A stretch of 64,000 nt of DNA from positions 248,001 to 312,000 of the forward strand of contig NZ_JAGTJJ010000004.1 in assembly GCF_028435365.1 (NCBI RefSeq), read 5' to 3'. Positions 39,003-46,622 of this stretch are shown piece after piece; within the stretch, counting starts at the first letter, position 1, and each line of letters starts with the position of its first letter. A program made the translations under genes and the position numbers. The notes under the pieces are model-generated. The model was not told the DNA's origin and searched no databases. It was given only the letters and a program-made list of their open reading frames with translations. The stretch is from Polyangium jinanense (GTDB taxonomy: Bacteria; Myxococcota; Polyangia; Polyangiales; Polyangiaceae).

Positions 39003-39757
39003 GCCTGCGGATCGAGCCCACGGGCGACGCGCTCGTCCTCTCGATCGACCGTCCGAAGACCAAGAACGCCCTCGACCGGGACCTCACGCGCCGCCTCGCC
39101 GAGGCGGTCCGCACGGCCGAGGCCGACCCTCGGGTCCGCGGCATCGTGCTCACGGCGACGGGCGAAGAGACGTTTGCCTCGGGCGGGGATCTCCACGAGA
39201 TCGCCCGCGCCGTGCGGGAAGGCGCCGGCCCGTCCGGCGTGCTCGACATGTACGAGGACCTCGTGGTCCTGGAGACGTGCGAGCTACCCGTCGTGGCCGC
39301 GGTGCAAGGCGACGTTTACGGCGGCGGCTGCGAGCTCCTGCTCCTCTGCGACATGGTGCTCGTCGAGGCCCACACCTCGCTCGCGTTCCGGCACGCCCGC
39401 ATGGGCCTCTCGCCGGCCTGGGGCGGGCTCACGCGGCTCGTCGAGCGCGTGGGGCCGATCGAGGCGCCGCGGCTCTTGTTCTCGGCCGAGAAGATCGGCG
39501 CCGAAGAGGCCGCGCGGATCGGGCTCGTGAACGAGGTCGTGCCGAAAGGAACGTCGCGCGAGCGGGCGCTCGAGCGCATCGGGCGCATCGCCGGGGGCGC
39601 ACGCGCCGTCATCGCAGCGCAAAAACGCGCGCTCCTGGCCGTCCGCGCGGCGATGCGCGGCGACGCGATCGAGCGCGAGCGGGCCATCTTCGCCGAGGTC
39701 TGGGGCGGCCCGGCGCATCAGGCTGCGATCGACGCGTTCTTCCGCCGCCGCGGCTGA
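38999..39757 (+). CDS. Enoyl-CoA hydratase/isomerase family protein
   Basis: 252 residues, TTG start overlapping the rimK stop. Crotonase fold: oxyanion segments TFASGGDLHEIA and VQGDVYGGGCELLLLCDMVL, and helix RHARMGLSPAWGG. One catalytic Glu (in GGCE) is present, but the second position usually Glu in hydratases is occupied by another residue (MGLSPAWGG), so it may be an isomerase, hydrolase or decarboxylase of the superfamily. Ends four bases before a convergent gene. Confidence 0.85.
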   Translation: MSLRIEPTGDALVLSIDRPKTKNALDRDLTRRLAEAVRTAEADPRVRGIVLTATGEETFASGGDLHEIARAVREGAGPSGVLDMYEDLVVLETCELPVVAAVQGDVYGGGCELLLLCDMVLVEAHTSLAFRHARMGLSPAWGGLTRLVERVGPIEAPRLLFSAEKIGAEEAARIGLVNEVVPKGTSRERALERIGRIAGGARAVIAAQKRALLAVRAAMRGDAIERERAIFAEVWGGPAHQAAIDAFFRRRG

Positions 39758-39761
39758 CCCC

Positions 39762-41519
39762 TCAAGGGACGTACACGAACCCGCTGCCCCCGCGCCCCAC
39801 GCGCCAGCGCCTCGTCGCCGCGTCCCAATCGAACGACGTCACGGGTCCGCTGCCTCCGGCCGTGCCCACCTTCCGCGCGCCGCGTGGGCTCGCCGTGATC
39901 TCGTAGACCTCGCCCGCGGCGTCGACGTACCCGTGCGTCTTGCCGTCCCGCTTGGCGTAGTGGCCGCCGAGCGAGGCTTCGGCGGGCGTGTCGATCGGCG
40001 CCTCGAGCCCGCCGCCGGGCGCGAGGTACACGAGCCGGATCTTGTCCTCCTTCGTGGTCACGAGCGCGCGTGTGCCGTCGTCGAAGGGCAGGATCGACCG
40101 CGTGCCGCCCCCCGGAAGCTCCCCGAGAATCTTGGTCTCCACGTCCGGGGCCGGCGCGCCGTGCGTCGCGCGGTGCACCATGCACGTCCCCCCGTCGCAG
40201 AGCACGTACACCGTGTCCGCGTCGAGCACGCTCGCCCCGAGCGTCGACGGCGCGGCGTAGTCCGCCGAGCGCAGCGACTCGCCCGAGCGTGGATCCCAGC
40301 GGAACAGCGCACGTTGAGGCGCGATGATCACGTCGCCGGAGGGCAGGAGCGCGATGCGGATCTTGAACGAGCCCACGCTGCCCACGAGCGGCCCGAACTG
40401 CGGCCCGGCCCGCCCGTCGAGCGCCACGGCGCGCACCTGGAGGTCGTCCACGGCCACGTAGGCCGTGCGCTCCGCCGCGGTTTGTCCCGCGCAGCAGGCG
40501 ATCTCCACGACGTTCCCGCCGAGCTCGATGGGCGCGCGGATCGACGGGCTGCCGCGCAGGTCGTCGACCCGCCAGAGCATGTTGTCGTCGCCGCCGCCGA
40601 GCAGCACCTTCGTGACGGGATCGAAGGCGACGGCCTGCTGATCACGCATCGTGAAGAAGGACCTGCTGCTGCGCCAGCCCTCGACGAGCGGCTCCGAGCT
40701 GAACACCTTTCGGCCCTTCGACACGTCGGCGATCGCGAACTCGTCGTCGTCCCCTGCGTACGCGATTTCGGAGGGCCGATCCGGCATGGGGAAGACGTCG
40801 TTCACGTCGTCGTCCGTGTCGAACTCGGTCGTCTTGCCCGTGGCGACGTCGAGCAGGGTCACGTCGTCGCTCTCCGAGCCGGACACGACGCGCTGGCCGT
40901 CTGCGGAGAACCGGATGCGCACGGGCACGTCGATCGTGGCCGCGGCGAGCTGCTTCAGGCTCGGGTACGCGACGACACGCACGGTGCCGTCGGGGCTCGA
41001 ATACGCGAAACGTGTCCCGTCCGGCGGCGCGGTGACGTCGATCGCGCGCGTGGAGACGAGGCGCGAGCGTTTGGCGAGGGTCTTCGTGTCGTGCAGCCAG
41101 ATCCCGGTCGCGCCGGCCACGACGAACGAGGAGCCATCCCCGACGGGCGCCGCGGCCTCGGCCGTGTGCGGCACGAAGACCGTCTTGCCCGCCTGCGCCT
41201 GGATCGCGCCGCGGATCGGGACCCGGGCGTCGAGCTGCAAGCTCGGCCGCTTCGCGTCCCCGTGGACGGGCGCTCGTTCGGCCTGCCCCGTCTCGGGCGC
41301 GAGCGGCGCGGTCGGCTCTGCCTCCTCGGCCTCGCCACCGCCGCCCACGCCGAGCGAGGGCCCCGTCGAGGGCGGCGACGACCCCGGCCCCGGCAGGCTC
41401 TTCATCAGCGACGAGCACAGCCCCATCGGGCAGCCGCAGCACCCTGAAGCGCCGAGCACGAGAGGAAACAGGATCCCGGCCGTGACACGCGCGAGGAGGG
41501 TGAGAGCTTGCAAACGCAC
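39762..41519 (-). CDS. Beta-propeller (WD40-like) lipoprotein
   Basis: 585 residues, GTG start. Lipoprotein signal with lipobox GASGC (Cys27) followed by a Cys/Gly/Pro-rich linker. From residue ~110 on, repeated strands of the kind DGTVRVVAYPSLKQLAAATI and DVTLLDVATGKTTEF indicate a WD40/YVTN-like propeller of about seven blades. A disulfide-prone CDGGTC lies near residue 450. No catalytic motif; probably a binding protein on the envelope. Divergent from the stressosome genes by 220 bases. Confidence 0.8.
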   Translation of the reverse strand: MRLQALTLLARVTAGILFPLVLGASGCCGCPMGLCSSLMKSLPGPGSSPPSTGPSLGVGGGGEAEEAEPTAPLAPETGQAERAPVHGDAKRPSLQLDARVPIRGAIQAQAGKTVFVPHTAEAAAPVGDGSSFVVAGATGIWLHDTKTLAKRSRLVSTRAIDVTAPPDGTRFAYSSPDGTVRVVAYPSLKQLAAATIDVPVRIRFSADGQRVVSGSESDDVTLLDVATGKTTEFDTDDDVNDVFPMPDRPSEIAYAGDDDEFAIADVSKGRKVFSSEPLVEGWRSSRSFFTMRDQQAVAFDPVTKVLLGGGDDNMLWRVDDLRGSPSIRAPIELGGNVVEIACCAGQTAAERTAYVAVDDLQVRAVALDGRAGPQFGPLVGSVGSFKIRIALLPSGDVIIAPQRALFRWDPRSGESLRSADYAAPSTLGASVLDADTVYVLCDGGTCMVHRATHGAPAPDVETKILGELPGGGTRSILPFDDGTRALVTTKEDKIRLVYLAPGGGLEAPIDTPAEASLGGHYAKRDGKTHGYVDAAGEVYEITASPRGARKVGTAGGSGPVTSFDWDAATRRWRVGRGGSGFVYVP

Positions 41520-41665
41520 CCGGACATGAGAGCGAAAGGACGGCCGCGTGGGAAGGGGCCCCGCGAGCGAGGCGTGGAAAGCACGCCCTCACGGCCCCCT
41601 GCGGAAGCGGGGAGCCTGCTCCGGCGGACTGCCATTCTCATGACGGATCCATGGCATATTCCTCC

Positions 41666-41679
41666 GTCACCGAGGTGAC
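41666..41679. promoter_or_regulatory. 14-bp palindrome GTCACCGAGGTGAC
   Basis: Perfect palindrome in the divergent gap, 22 bases upstream of the second palindrome. It could be another regulator site; nothing else supports it. Confidence 0.3.
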
Positions 41680-41700
41680 ATCCGAAGAATGCACATTGCA

Positions 41701-41712
41701 ACATTGCAATGT
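41701..41712. promoter_or_regulatory. Palindrome ACATTGCAATGT over the -35 box
   Basis: Perfect 12-bp palindrome centred on the -35 TTGCAA. The same core lies exactly 39 bases before the start codon of the paralogous gene downstream. Probable shared operator. Confidence 0.6.
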
Positions 41713-41733
41713 CGCGCGGGTTGGTGGTACCCA
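41704..41733 (+). promoter_or_regulatory. Promoter TTGCAA-N18-TACCCA
   Basis: -35 TTGCAA (41704-41709), 18-base spacer, -10-like TACCCA (41728-41733), six bases to the ATG at 41740. The identical arrangement in front of the paralogue supports it. Confidence 0.55.
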
Positions 41734-41739
41734 CAGAGG

Positions 41740-42924
41740 ATGGCGGGAGAGGTCATGCAGCAGTCGTTTCTCGACGCGTGCCCGGGGATCTATTTCGTGA
41801 CCAGCGCCGCGGGTGTCATTACAATGGCGAACCGCGAGGCCACGCGCGCCTTCGGCGGCCATGGCGCCGAGGGCCGCTCGCTCCTCGAGAGCGTCCACCC
41901 CGAGGATCGTGGCTACGTCGAGGCGCTCTGGACGCGCCTGCCGGAGGACGGTGAGCCGCTCCGCGCCGTGAGCCGGCTCCGGGGGACGGACGGGCATTAC
42001 CAGGCGTATTCCTTCAGCGCGCGCCGGGCGGCCGAGGGCCCCGAGATTCACGCCGTGCTCCTGCCCGCCGCGCCCGCGGACCCCGCCGCCGTGCCGCGCC
42101 CCGAGGCTCCGGAGCTGCTTCTGCGCCGTATCCTCGACAGCCTGGAGCTGGCGGCCTGGATCGCGTATCCGGACGGTCATTGCAGCTTCAATGACGGCAA
42201 GAGCCTCGATACGAGCGGCATCGGCCGGGGCTACCACGTCGGCAAGAACATGTTCGATATGTACGCGTCGGATCCCCTCATCCAGGACAACCTCCGGGCC
42301 GCGCTCCGAGGCGAGGAGCGCCACTACGTCGTCGAAGCGCTCGGCGCGCTCTGGGAGAACTGGGTCTGGCCCGTGAAGGATGCTCGCGGCGAGGTCGTGG
42401 GCCTCATCGGCGTGTCGCTCGACAAGAGCGAATCGAGGCGCGCGATGCAGGAAATGCAAAACAAGCTCGACCTCATCGAACGGCAGCAGGAGGTCATCCG
42501 GAACCTCGAAACGCCGATCATCGAGGTCTGGGACCACGTGGTCACGCTCCCCATGGTGGGCGTCGTCGACAGCGAGCGCGCGGCGCGCGTGATGGACGAC
42601 CTGCTCGCGGCGGTCTCCCGGAAGGGCGCGCGCTACGCGATCCTCGACCTCACCGGCGTCGATATCGTGGACACGGCCACGGCGGCCCACCTCCTCGGCC
42701 TCGTGTCCGCCCTGCGCCTGCTCGGCGCCGAGGGCATCATCACGGGCATCCGGCCGAACGTCGCGCAGACCGTGGTGAGCCTGGGGCTCGACCTCTCGCG
42801 CATGATCACGTGCGCGAACCTGCGCGAGGGCCTAAGGCTCTGCATCCGGCGCATGCACGCGCTGGCGGGCGCGGAACCTCGCAATGCCGCCCACGGCGCA
42901 ATCCATTCTCCGTCAACGGGGTGA
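41740..42924 (+). CDS. RsbR-type PAS-STAS stressosome protein, copy 1
   Basis: 394 residues from the ATG at 41740; an in-frame ATG at 41689 would place the promoter inside the gene. Domains: N-terminal PAS (1-112), second PAS-like region (125-232), coiled linker (235-255), C-terminal STAS (258-380). The STAS keeps both phospho-threonines of RsbR-type proteins, T312 in VDTATA and T344 in VAQT, plus IITGIRP. By family it would form stressosome-like shells with an RsbS- and RsbT-type partner, none of which is in the window. It is a tandem duplicate of the next gene. Confidence 0.88.
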   Translation: MAGEVMQQSFLDACPGIYFVTSAAGVITMANREATRAFGGHGAEGRSLLESVHPEDRGYVEALWTRLPEDGEPLRAVSRLRGTDGHYQAYSFSARRAAEGPEIHAVLLPAAPADPAAVPRPEAPELLLRRILDSLELAAWIAYPDGHCSFNDGKSLDTSGIGRGYHVGKNMFDMYASDPLIQDNLRAALRGEERHYVVEALGALWENWVWPVKDARGEVVGLIGVSLDKSESRRAMQEMQNKLDLIERQQEVIRNLETPIIEVWDHVVTLPMVGVVDSERAARVMDDLLAAVSRKGARYAILDLTGVDIVDTATAAHLLGLVSALRLLGAEGIITGIRPNVAQTVVSLGLDLSRMITCANLREGLRLCIRRMHALAGAEPRNAAHGAIHSPSTG

Positions 42925-42944
42925 CGCCCCAGAAACCGAAACGC

Positions 42945-42966
42945 AACATTGCAATGACGCAATGTT
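42945..42966. promoter_or_regulatory. Inverted repeat AACATTGC-N6-GCAATGTT over the -35 box
   Basis: The core CATTGCAATG (42947-42956) is the same as upstream of the first copy and lies at the same distance (39 bases) from the start codon. Here a larger 8+8 inverted repeat is also formed. Probable shared operator. Confidence 0.6.
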
Positions 42967-42978
42967 TGGTGGTACGCA
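42949..42978 (+). promoter_or_regulatory. Promoter TTGCAA-N18-TACGCA
   Basis: -35 TTGCAA (42949-42954), 18-base spacer, -10-like TACGCA (42973-42978), six bases to the ATG at 42985. Confidence 0.55.
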
Positions 42979-42984
42979 CGAACG

Positions 42985-44136
42985 ATGGCGGGAGAGGTCA
43001 TGCTGGAGTCATTTCTCGACGCGTGCCCGGGCATCTATTTCGTGACGAACGCCGAGGGCGTCATTTCAATGGCGAACCAGGAGGCCGCGCTCGCGTTCGG
43101 CGAACATGCCGCCGAGGGGCGTTCGCTCCTGGAGAGCGTGCACCCCGAGGATCGGGGTAGCTTCCAGGCGCTCTGGACGCGCCTGCCGGACGACGGCAAG
43201 GCCCTCCGCGCCGTGAGCAGGCTCCGCGGGACCGACGGGCAATACCAGGCGTACTCCTTCAGCGCGCGCCGGATGAAGCAGAGCCCCGAGATTCACGCCG
43301 TGCTCCTCCCCGCCGCGCCGAAACCCCCGCCCAGCGAAAAGGATCCGGAGAAGGTCCTGCGCGTGCTCCTCGACAACCTTGAGCTCGCGGTCACCGTCCT
43401 GGATCGAAACGGCGTTTGTACGTGGAATGAGGGCAGGAGCCTGATCACGAGTGGCCTCGGCCCGAACTTCCAGCTCGGCAAGAACCTGCCCGAGGCCTAC
43501 GCGAACGATCCCGTGATCCGGGAGGGCAGCCTGGGCGCCCTTCGAGGCGAGGACAAGTACTACGTCGTCGAAGCGCACGGCGTCCTCTGGGAAAACTGGT
43601 TTGTCCCGGCCAAGGACGAGAACGGCGAGATCATCGGCGCCATCTGCTTGTCGCTCGACAAGAGCGAATCGAAGCGGGCCACGCAGGAGCTGCAAAACAG
43701 GATCGATGTGATCGAGCGGCAGCAGGAGGTCATTCGCAATCTGGAGACGCCGATCCTCGAGGTCTGGGACCGCGTGGTCACGCTGCCCATGGTGGGCGTC
43801 GTCGACAGCGCCCGCGCGGCGCGGGTGATGGACGACCTGCTCGCGTCGGTCTGCCGGCTCGGCGCGCGTTATGCGATCATCGACCTCACGGGTGTCGACA
43901 TCGTGGACACGGCGACCGCGGCCCACCTCCTGAACCTCGTGTCCGCCCTTCGCCTGCTCGGCGCCGAGGGCATCATCACGGGCATCCGGCCGAACGTCGC
44001 GCAGACCGTGGTGAGCCTGGGGCTCGACCTGTCACGCATGATCACGTGCGCGAACCTGCGCGAGGGCCTGAGGCTTTGCATTCGGCGGATGCATGCACAG
44101 GCGCAGGCGGATGCGGCCGTGGGGGCGCTGGTCTGA
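42985..44136 (+). CDS. RsbR-type PAS-STAS stressosome protein, copy 2
   Basis: 383 residues. Same PAS - PAS - STAS layout as the gene directly upstream; the STAS domain is nearly identical while the PAS regions have diverged (for example the middle PAS starts LDNLELAVTVLDRNGVCTW here and LDSLELAAWIAYPDGHCSF there). Both phospho-threonines are kept (VDTATA, VAQT). The two copies therefore probably feed different signals into one output. Separate promoter with the shared palindrome. Downstream is a long gene-free stretch. Confidence 0.88.
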   Translation: MAGEVMLESFLDACPGIYFVTNAEGVISMANQEAALAFGEHAAEGRSLLESVHPEDRGSFQALWTRLPDDGKALRAVSRLRGTDGQYQAYSFSARRMKQSPEIHAVLLPAAPKPPPSEKDPEKVLRVLLDNLELAVTVLDRNGVCTWNEGRSLITSGLGPNFQLGKNLPEAYANDPVIREGSLGALRGEDKYYVVEAHGVLWENWFVPAKDENGEIIGAICLSLDKSESKRATQELQNRIDVIERQQEVIRNLETPILEVWDRVVTLPMVGVVDSARAARVMDDLLASVCRLGARYAIIDLTGVDIVDTATAAHLLNLVSALRLLGAEGIITGIRPNVAQTVVSLGLDLSRMITCANLREGLRLCIRRMHAQAQADAAVGALV

Positions 44137-44658
44137 ATGTACTCAGGTGCGCGAGGCAGGAGGTGGGTGGGGGGCCGCTCCGCGTTTCGCGTCGGCACCC
44201 ACCTCGGGGGTCTGTGACCTCTCCAGACTCGACCCGGAGGACCACCCCCAGGGTGGCTCTCCGCTATGGACTTACCTCGTTGAGCCTGGGAGGGGGTGCT
44301 CTCGCTCTGTCTGTCTTGCGAGAAGGACCTGCCTCAGGGTGGCGAGGCTTTATGCAGGGAGGGACGGGCGCCCTCCCCTGGGTGGCTCGGCTCTGTGCTC
44401 CCAGAGGCAGGAGCCACCCCCAGGGCCGTCATGCGCAGTGGATTGACAGAGGGCCAGCAGGCACGGGGTGGCTTCGGGGCGGAGGAGCCTGACGGAAACC
44501 CCCACGCGGGGCCTCGGCGTTGTGAGGGTCCGGGAGGAAGGACCCTGTCCGGGGTGGGTGGTGGCTTTCGGGAGAGGGGGAGGAGCCTCGAAGGGGATCG
44601 ACCCGGCGTTGCCATCACACGCCGAGTTCGGACTCGGCCTCGTGCTTGAAGGATTGCT
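44137..44658. other. Gene-free, G-run-rich region with degenerate CAGGGTGGC units
   Basis: 522 bases without a credible gene: open frames here have no consistent codon bias. The + strand carries spaced, degenerate copies of a CCN-CAGGGTGGC-like word (near 44242, 44333, 44382 and 44421) and many G/C runs. It may be a decayed sequence at the edge of the accessory island; I cannot assign it. Confidence 0.4.
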
Positions 44659-45114
44659 TCATGCGACCTCCCGACAAGGAAGGTACTTGCGGACATCCAC
44701 CAGCCGTTCATGAGCGAAGACCACCTCGCTCAACCTCAGGTGCACCGAAAGCACCGCAAGGTCCTCGGGTAACGCGCGGGTCGTGATGGGACGAAGGGGG
44801 ACAGCCATCGCCTCGTACGCATGGAGCATGTCACGCGACACGCGATGAACGTCGCTCCAGTCGTAAACGAAGAACCCACGCTCGGCCATGGCGATGAAGT
44901 CATCAGGGCGCTTCACGGTCACCAGGAGTCGACCGGATGAGGTGCTCGGGAGATCCCAAAGCCGCTCCTCGATGTCTTCAACGGCGAGAGCGGCTTGGTC
45001 GAGGGCATGCGTCGGGATCGGACCGACCCCCGCCGTGAAGAACGCGCCGATGTTGCCATTTCGATCGGAGGTGATCCACGCGCAGTCGAGGCCGCCCGGA
45101 TATCGGTGATTCAT
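44659..45114 (-). CDS. Hypothetical protein, possible immunity-type gene
   Basis: 151 residues from the ATG at 45114 (longer frame upstream is a decayed fragment of another gene). It starts MNHRYPGGLDCAWITSDRNG and continues with GNIGAFFTAGVGPIPTHAL, a pattern of small cytoplasmic proteins that I associate with accessory loci but cannot name. No signal peptide, no membrane helix. At the end of a minus-strand run with a SUKH-3 gene and toxin-like genes, so an immunity or orphan-immunity role is plausible by context only. Confidence 0.6.
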   Translation of the reverse strand: MNHRYPGGLDCAWITSDRNGNIGAFFTAGVGPIPTHALDQAALAVEDIEERLWDLPSTSSGRLLVTVKRPDDFIAMAERGFFVYDWSDVHRVSRDMLHAYEAMAVPLRPITTRALPEDLAVLSVHLRLSEVVFAHERLVDVRKYLPCREVA

Positions 45115-45131
45115 TTTCCAATCTCCAGCGC

Positions 45132-45255
45132 GGCGCCTCCAGAACCTCAGCCTTCCGTCGTGCCAGGACCGGGCGCCGCGCCCGCGGGCGCCTCCTCGCT
45201 GCCCGCCTTGTCCTTGCTGGGCTTCGTGCTCTCCCATTCGCGGATGGGCCGGAGC
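45132..45255 (-). pseudogene. Displaced C-terminal fragment of the gene at 47575-48333
   Basis: About 124 bases nearly identical to 47560-47684. It encodes the last ~35 residues of that protein (REWESTKPSKDKA... to stop at 45147) and the 15 bases after the stop, but has no start or body. A truncated copy left by duplication or recombination. Confidence 0.75.
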
Positions 45256-45300
45256 ATCCCAAAGGAAACCCGCCATCCGTGAAGCCGCATATGACACAGG

Positions 45301-45765
45301 CTATGCCCCAGCGATATCCCTCGGCAAGCGCCCCACCAAGATGGAGTCCAGCGCGCTATAGATATTGGCCCCAGCCAGTTGAATCCTGTCACCGAGAAGA
45401 TAGACGCGGCCGACACCATCGATTGCGAGAAACACCTCACCATTGTATGCCTCGCCCAGTGGGAAGAGATCACTCCCCACCGGATCCTGGAAGGCGCCGA
45501 ACCGGTCCTCTTCGCCGCTCGCAAGCTCCGGGTCCAAGTCGAAGCCCGCCCGGGCGCACTCGAGACCGGGCCCTTGGCAGTCCACACGAATACCGCCAAA
45601 CTCCTCCAGAGCTTTTTCGGCCGCAACCGACATTCGAAACCCGTTTGGTTTTTCCAACTTTCGCCGCCACAGTGCAACACGCTGCGTATCACTGCGACCT
45701 TTGTGCCATCCGGCGGCCACCAGTTGTGCTTCGGTTTCTGCAGACCATTCCAGAGACTTGACCAT
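45301..45765 (-). CDS. SUKH-3 family immunity protein
   Basis: 154 residues, ATG after GAACAGAGGG. SUKH-3 marks in order: AAGWHKGRSD, a Trp-x-LEKPNGF segment, AAEKALEEFGG (residues ~49-58), FDLDPELASGEE, FPLGEAYNGEVFLAIDGVGRVYLLGD and the C-terminal ALDSILVGR. SUKH proteins are the most common immunity partners of polymorphic nuclease and deaminase toxins. The matching toxin should be just upstream on this strand, where only a decayed C-terminal end with a CxxC motif is found. It is therefore likely an orphan immunity gene. Confidence 0.82.
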   Translation of the reverse strand: MVKSLEWSAETEAQLVAAGWHKGRSDTQRVALWRRKLEKPNGFRMSVAAEKALEEFGGIRVDCQGPGLECARAGFDLDPELASGEEDRFGAFQDPVGSDLFPLGEAYNGEVFLAIDGVGRVYLLGDRIQLAGANIYSALDSILVGRLPRDIAGA

Positions 45766-45789
45766 ATCGCCCTCTGTTCCCCCGACTTG

Positions 45790-45925
45790 ATCCCGAACGC
45801 CTCCTGAAGCTTCGCACAGCTAGCACACGCCGAAATTGTGGTTCCGTGATTCGGATCCCCAGGCGCTCGCACACGAGCCGCCGTCATGATGGCCCCAGCG
45901 GGATTGACGCCAGCCTCGAGAGCCC
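45790..45925 (-). pseudogene. Remnant of a toxin C-terminus upstream of the SUKH-3 gene
   Basis: In one frame the minus strand encodes an NPAGAIMTAARVRAPGDP segment, then HGTTISACASCAKLQEAFGI, which looks like the end of a deaminase- or nuclease-type toxin with a CxxC metal site. A stop codon lies just upstream, no start or body is present, and the frame runs through the SUKH-3 start without a stop. Position directly before an immunity gene supports the reading; family uncertain. Confidence 0.4.
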
Positions 45926-45979
45926 TCGTGCTGCGTCCTCGTCACGCCCCCCGGGGAGACGCGCCCCTGACGGTTCTCA

Positions 45980-46041
45980 GGTCGACGGCTCGCCGCCCTT
46001 TCGTTGGGCTTCGAGCTTGTCCCGGAGCTCGCCCAGGATTC
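45980..46041 (-). pseudogene. Displaced 3' end of an immunity-like gene
   Basis: Directly after the stop at 46040-46042 the same frame continues ILGELRDKLEAQRKGGEPST and stops. This matches the near-C-terminal LRKLRDELLAQRRGEQ of the gene itself; 46000-46041 and 46114-46155 align base by base. It reads as a leftover second copy of the 3' end. Confidence 0.6.
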
Positions 46042-46615
46042 AGTCTTCTTCCGGGGTGCTGCGGCGCGCCTCGTCGATCCGACGCGTCCTCTTCCCCGGG
46101 ATTTGTTCGCCCCTTCGTTGGGCCAGGAGCTCGTCACGGAGCTTCCGCAGAGATTCGAGGTGGTATTCGTAGAACTCCGTGGAGCTCTGCGTCGCCCTTG
46201 CTTCTTCGAGCCCTCGCTGAAGCTCGGCGATGAGCGGCAAAAGCACGGCGAGCCCCTCCTCGGGGTTCTCGTCGTACGCGCAGCAATTCGCATAATACCA
46301 GGTCATCCTGCATTCGAGGTCAATATCCGTGAAACCGAGGAGAACGCGAGCGTTCCAAGCATCCCGACAGGTCTGGAAGGGGGGGCGCTTCGATTCTGTC
46401 AGTCTGATGATATCTTCCGCGATGCGGCGCTTTATTTCGAGCACACCGAACTCACTGTCGCCCATGCGCGCCACGAACTCCGCCTCGAGCCGACAGTAGT
46501 CTTCAACGGCCTCGGCGAAGCTGCGAGTCCGCTTCAAAGATTTAACCAAGAGAGCGCCGCTCACTTTTGCGAACTCCTGGAAAATCTGCTCAATTCTTTC
46601 GTCTTCCGTCGTCAT
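46040..46615 (-). CDS. Putative immunity protein of toxin-like gene A
   Basis: 191 residues, ATG seven bases after the stop of toxin-like gene A on the same strand. All-helical, charged, no signal peptide: expected to stay in the cytoplasm. Contains WYYANCCAYDENPEEGLAV in the middle and a coiled-coil-like C-terminus. No family name recognised. Direct coupling behind a lipoprotein with a variable C-terminus is what would be expected for a cognate immunity gene. A remnant copy of its 3' end follows. Confidence 0.65.
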   Translation of the reverse strand: MTTEDERIEQIFQEFAKVSGALLVKSLKRTRSFAEAVEDYCRLEAEFVARMGDSEFGVLEIKRRIAEDIIRLTESKRPPFQTCRDAWNARVLLGFTDIDLECRMTWYYANCCAYDENPEEGLAVLLPLIAELQRGLEEARATQSSTEFYEYHLESLRKLRDELLAQRRGEQIPGKRTRRIDEARRSTPEED

Positions 46616-46622
46616 GTTCGTC

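Noticed and set aside
41689..41739. Longer N-terminus for the first stressosome protein (ATG at 41689)
   Set aside because: It would place the palindrome and promoter inside the gene; the paralogue shows the start at the MAGEV position.
44093..44713. Overlapping open frames of 80-125 residues on both strands
   Set aside because: No codon bias, no start signals, and they contradict each other; treated as a gene-free region.
45147..45887. 247-residue open frame through the SUKH-3 region
   Set aside because: It joins a toxin remnant, an out-of-frame shadow of the SUKH-3 gene and a displaced gene end; not one gene.
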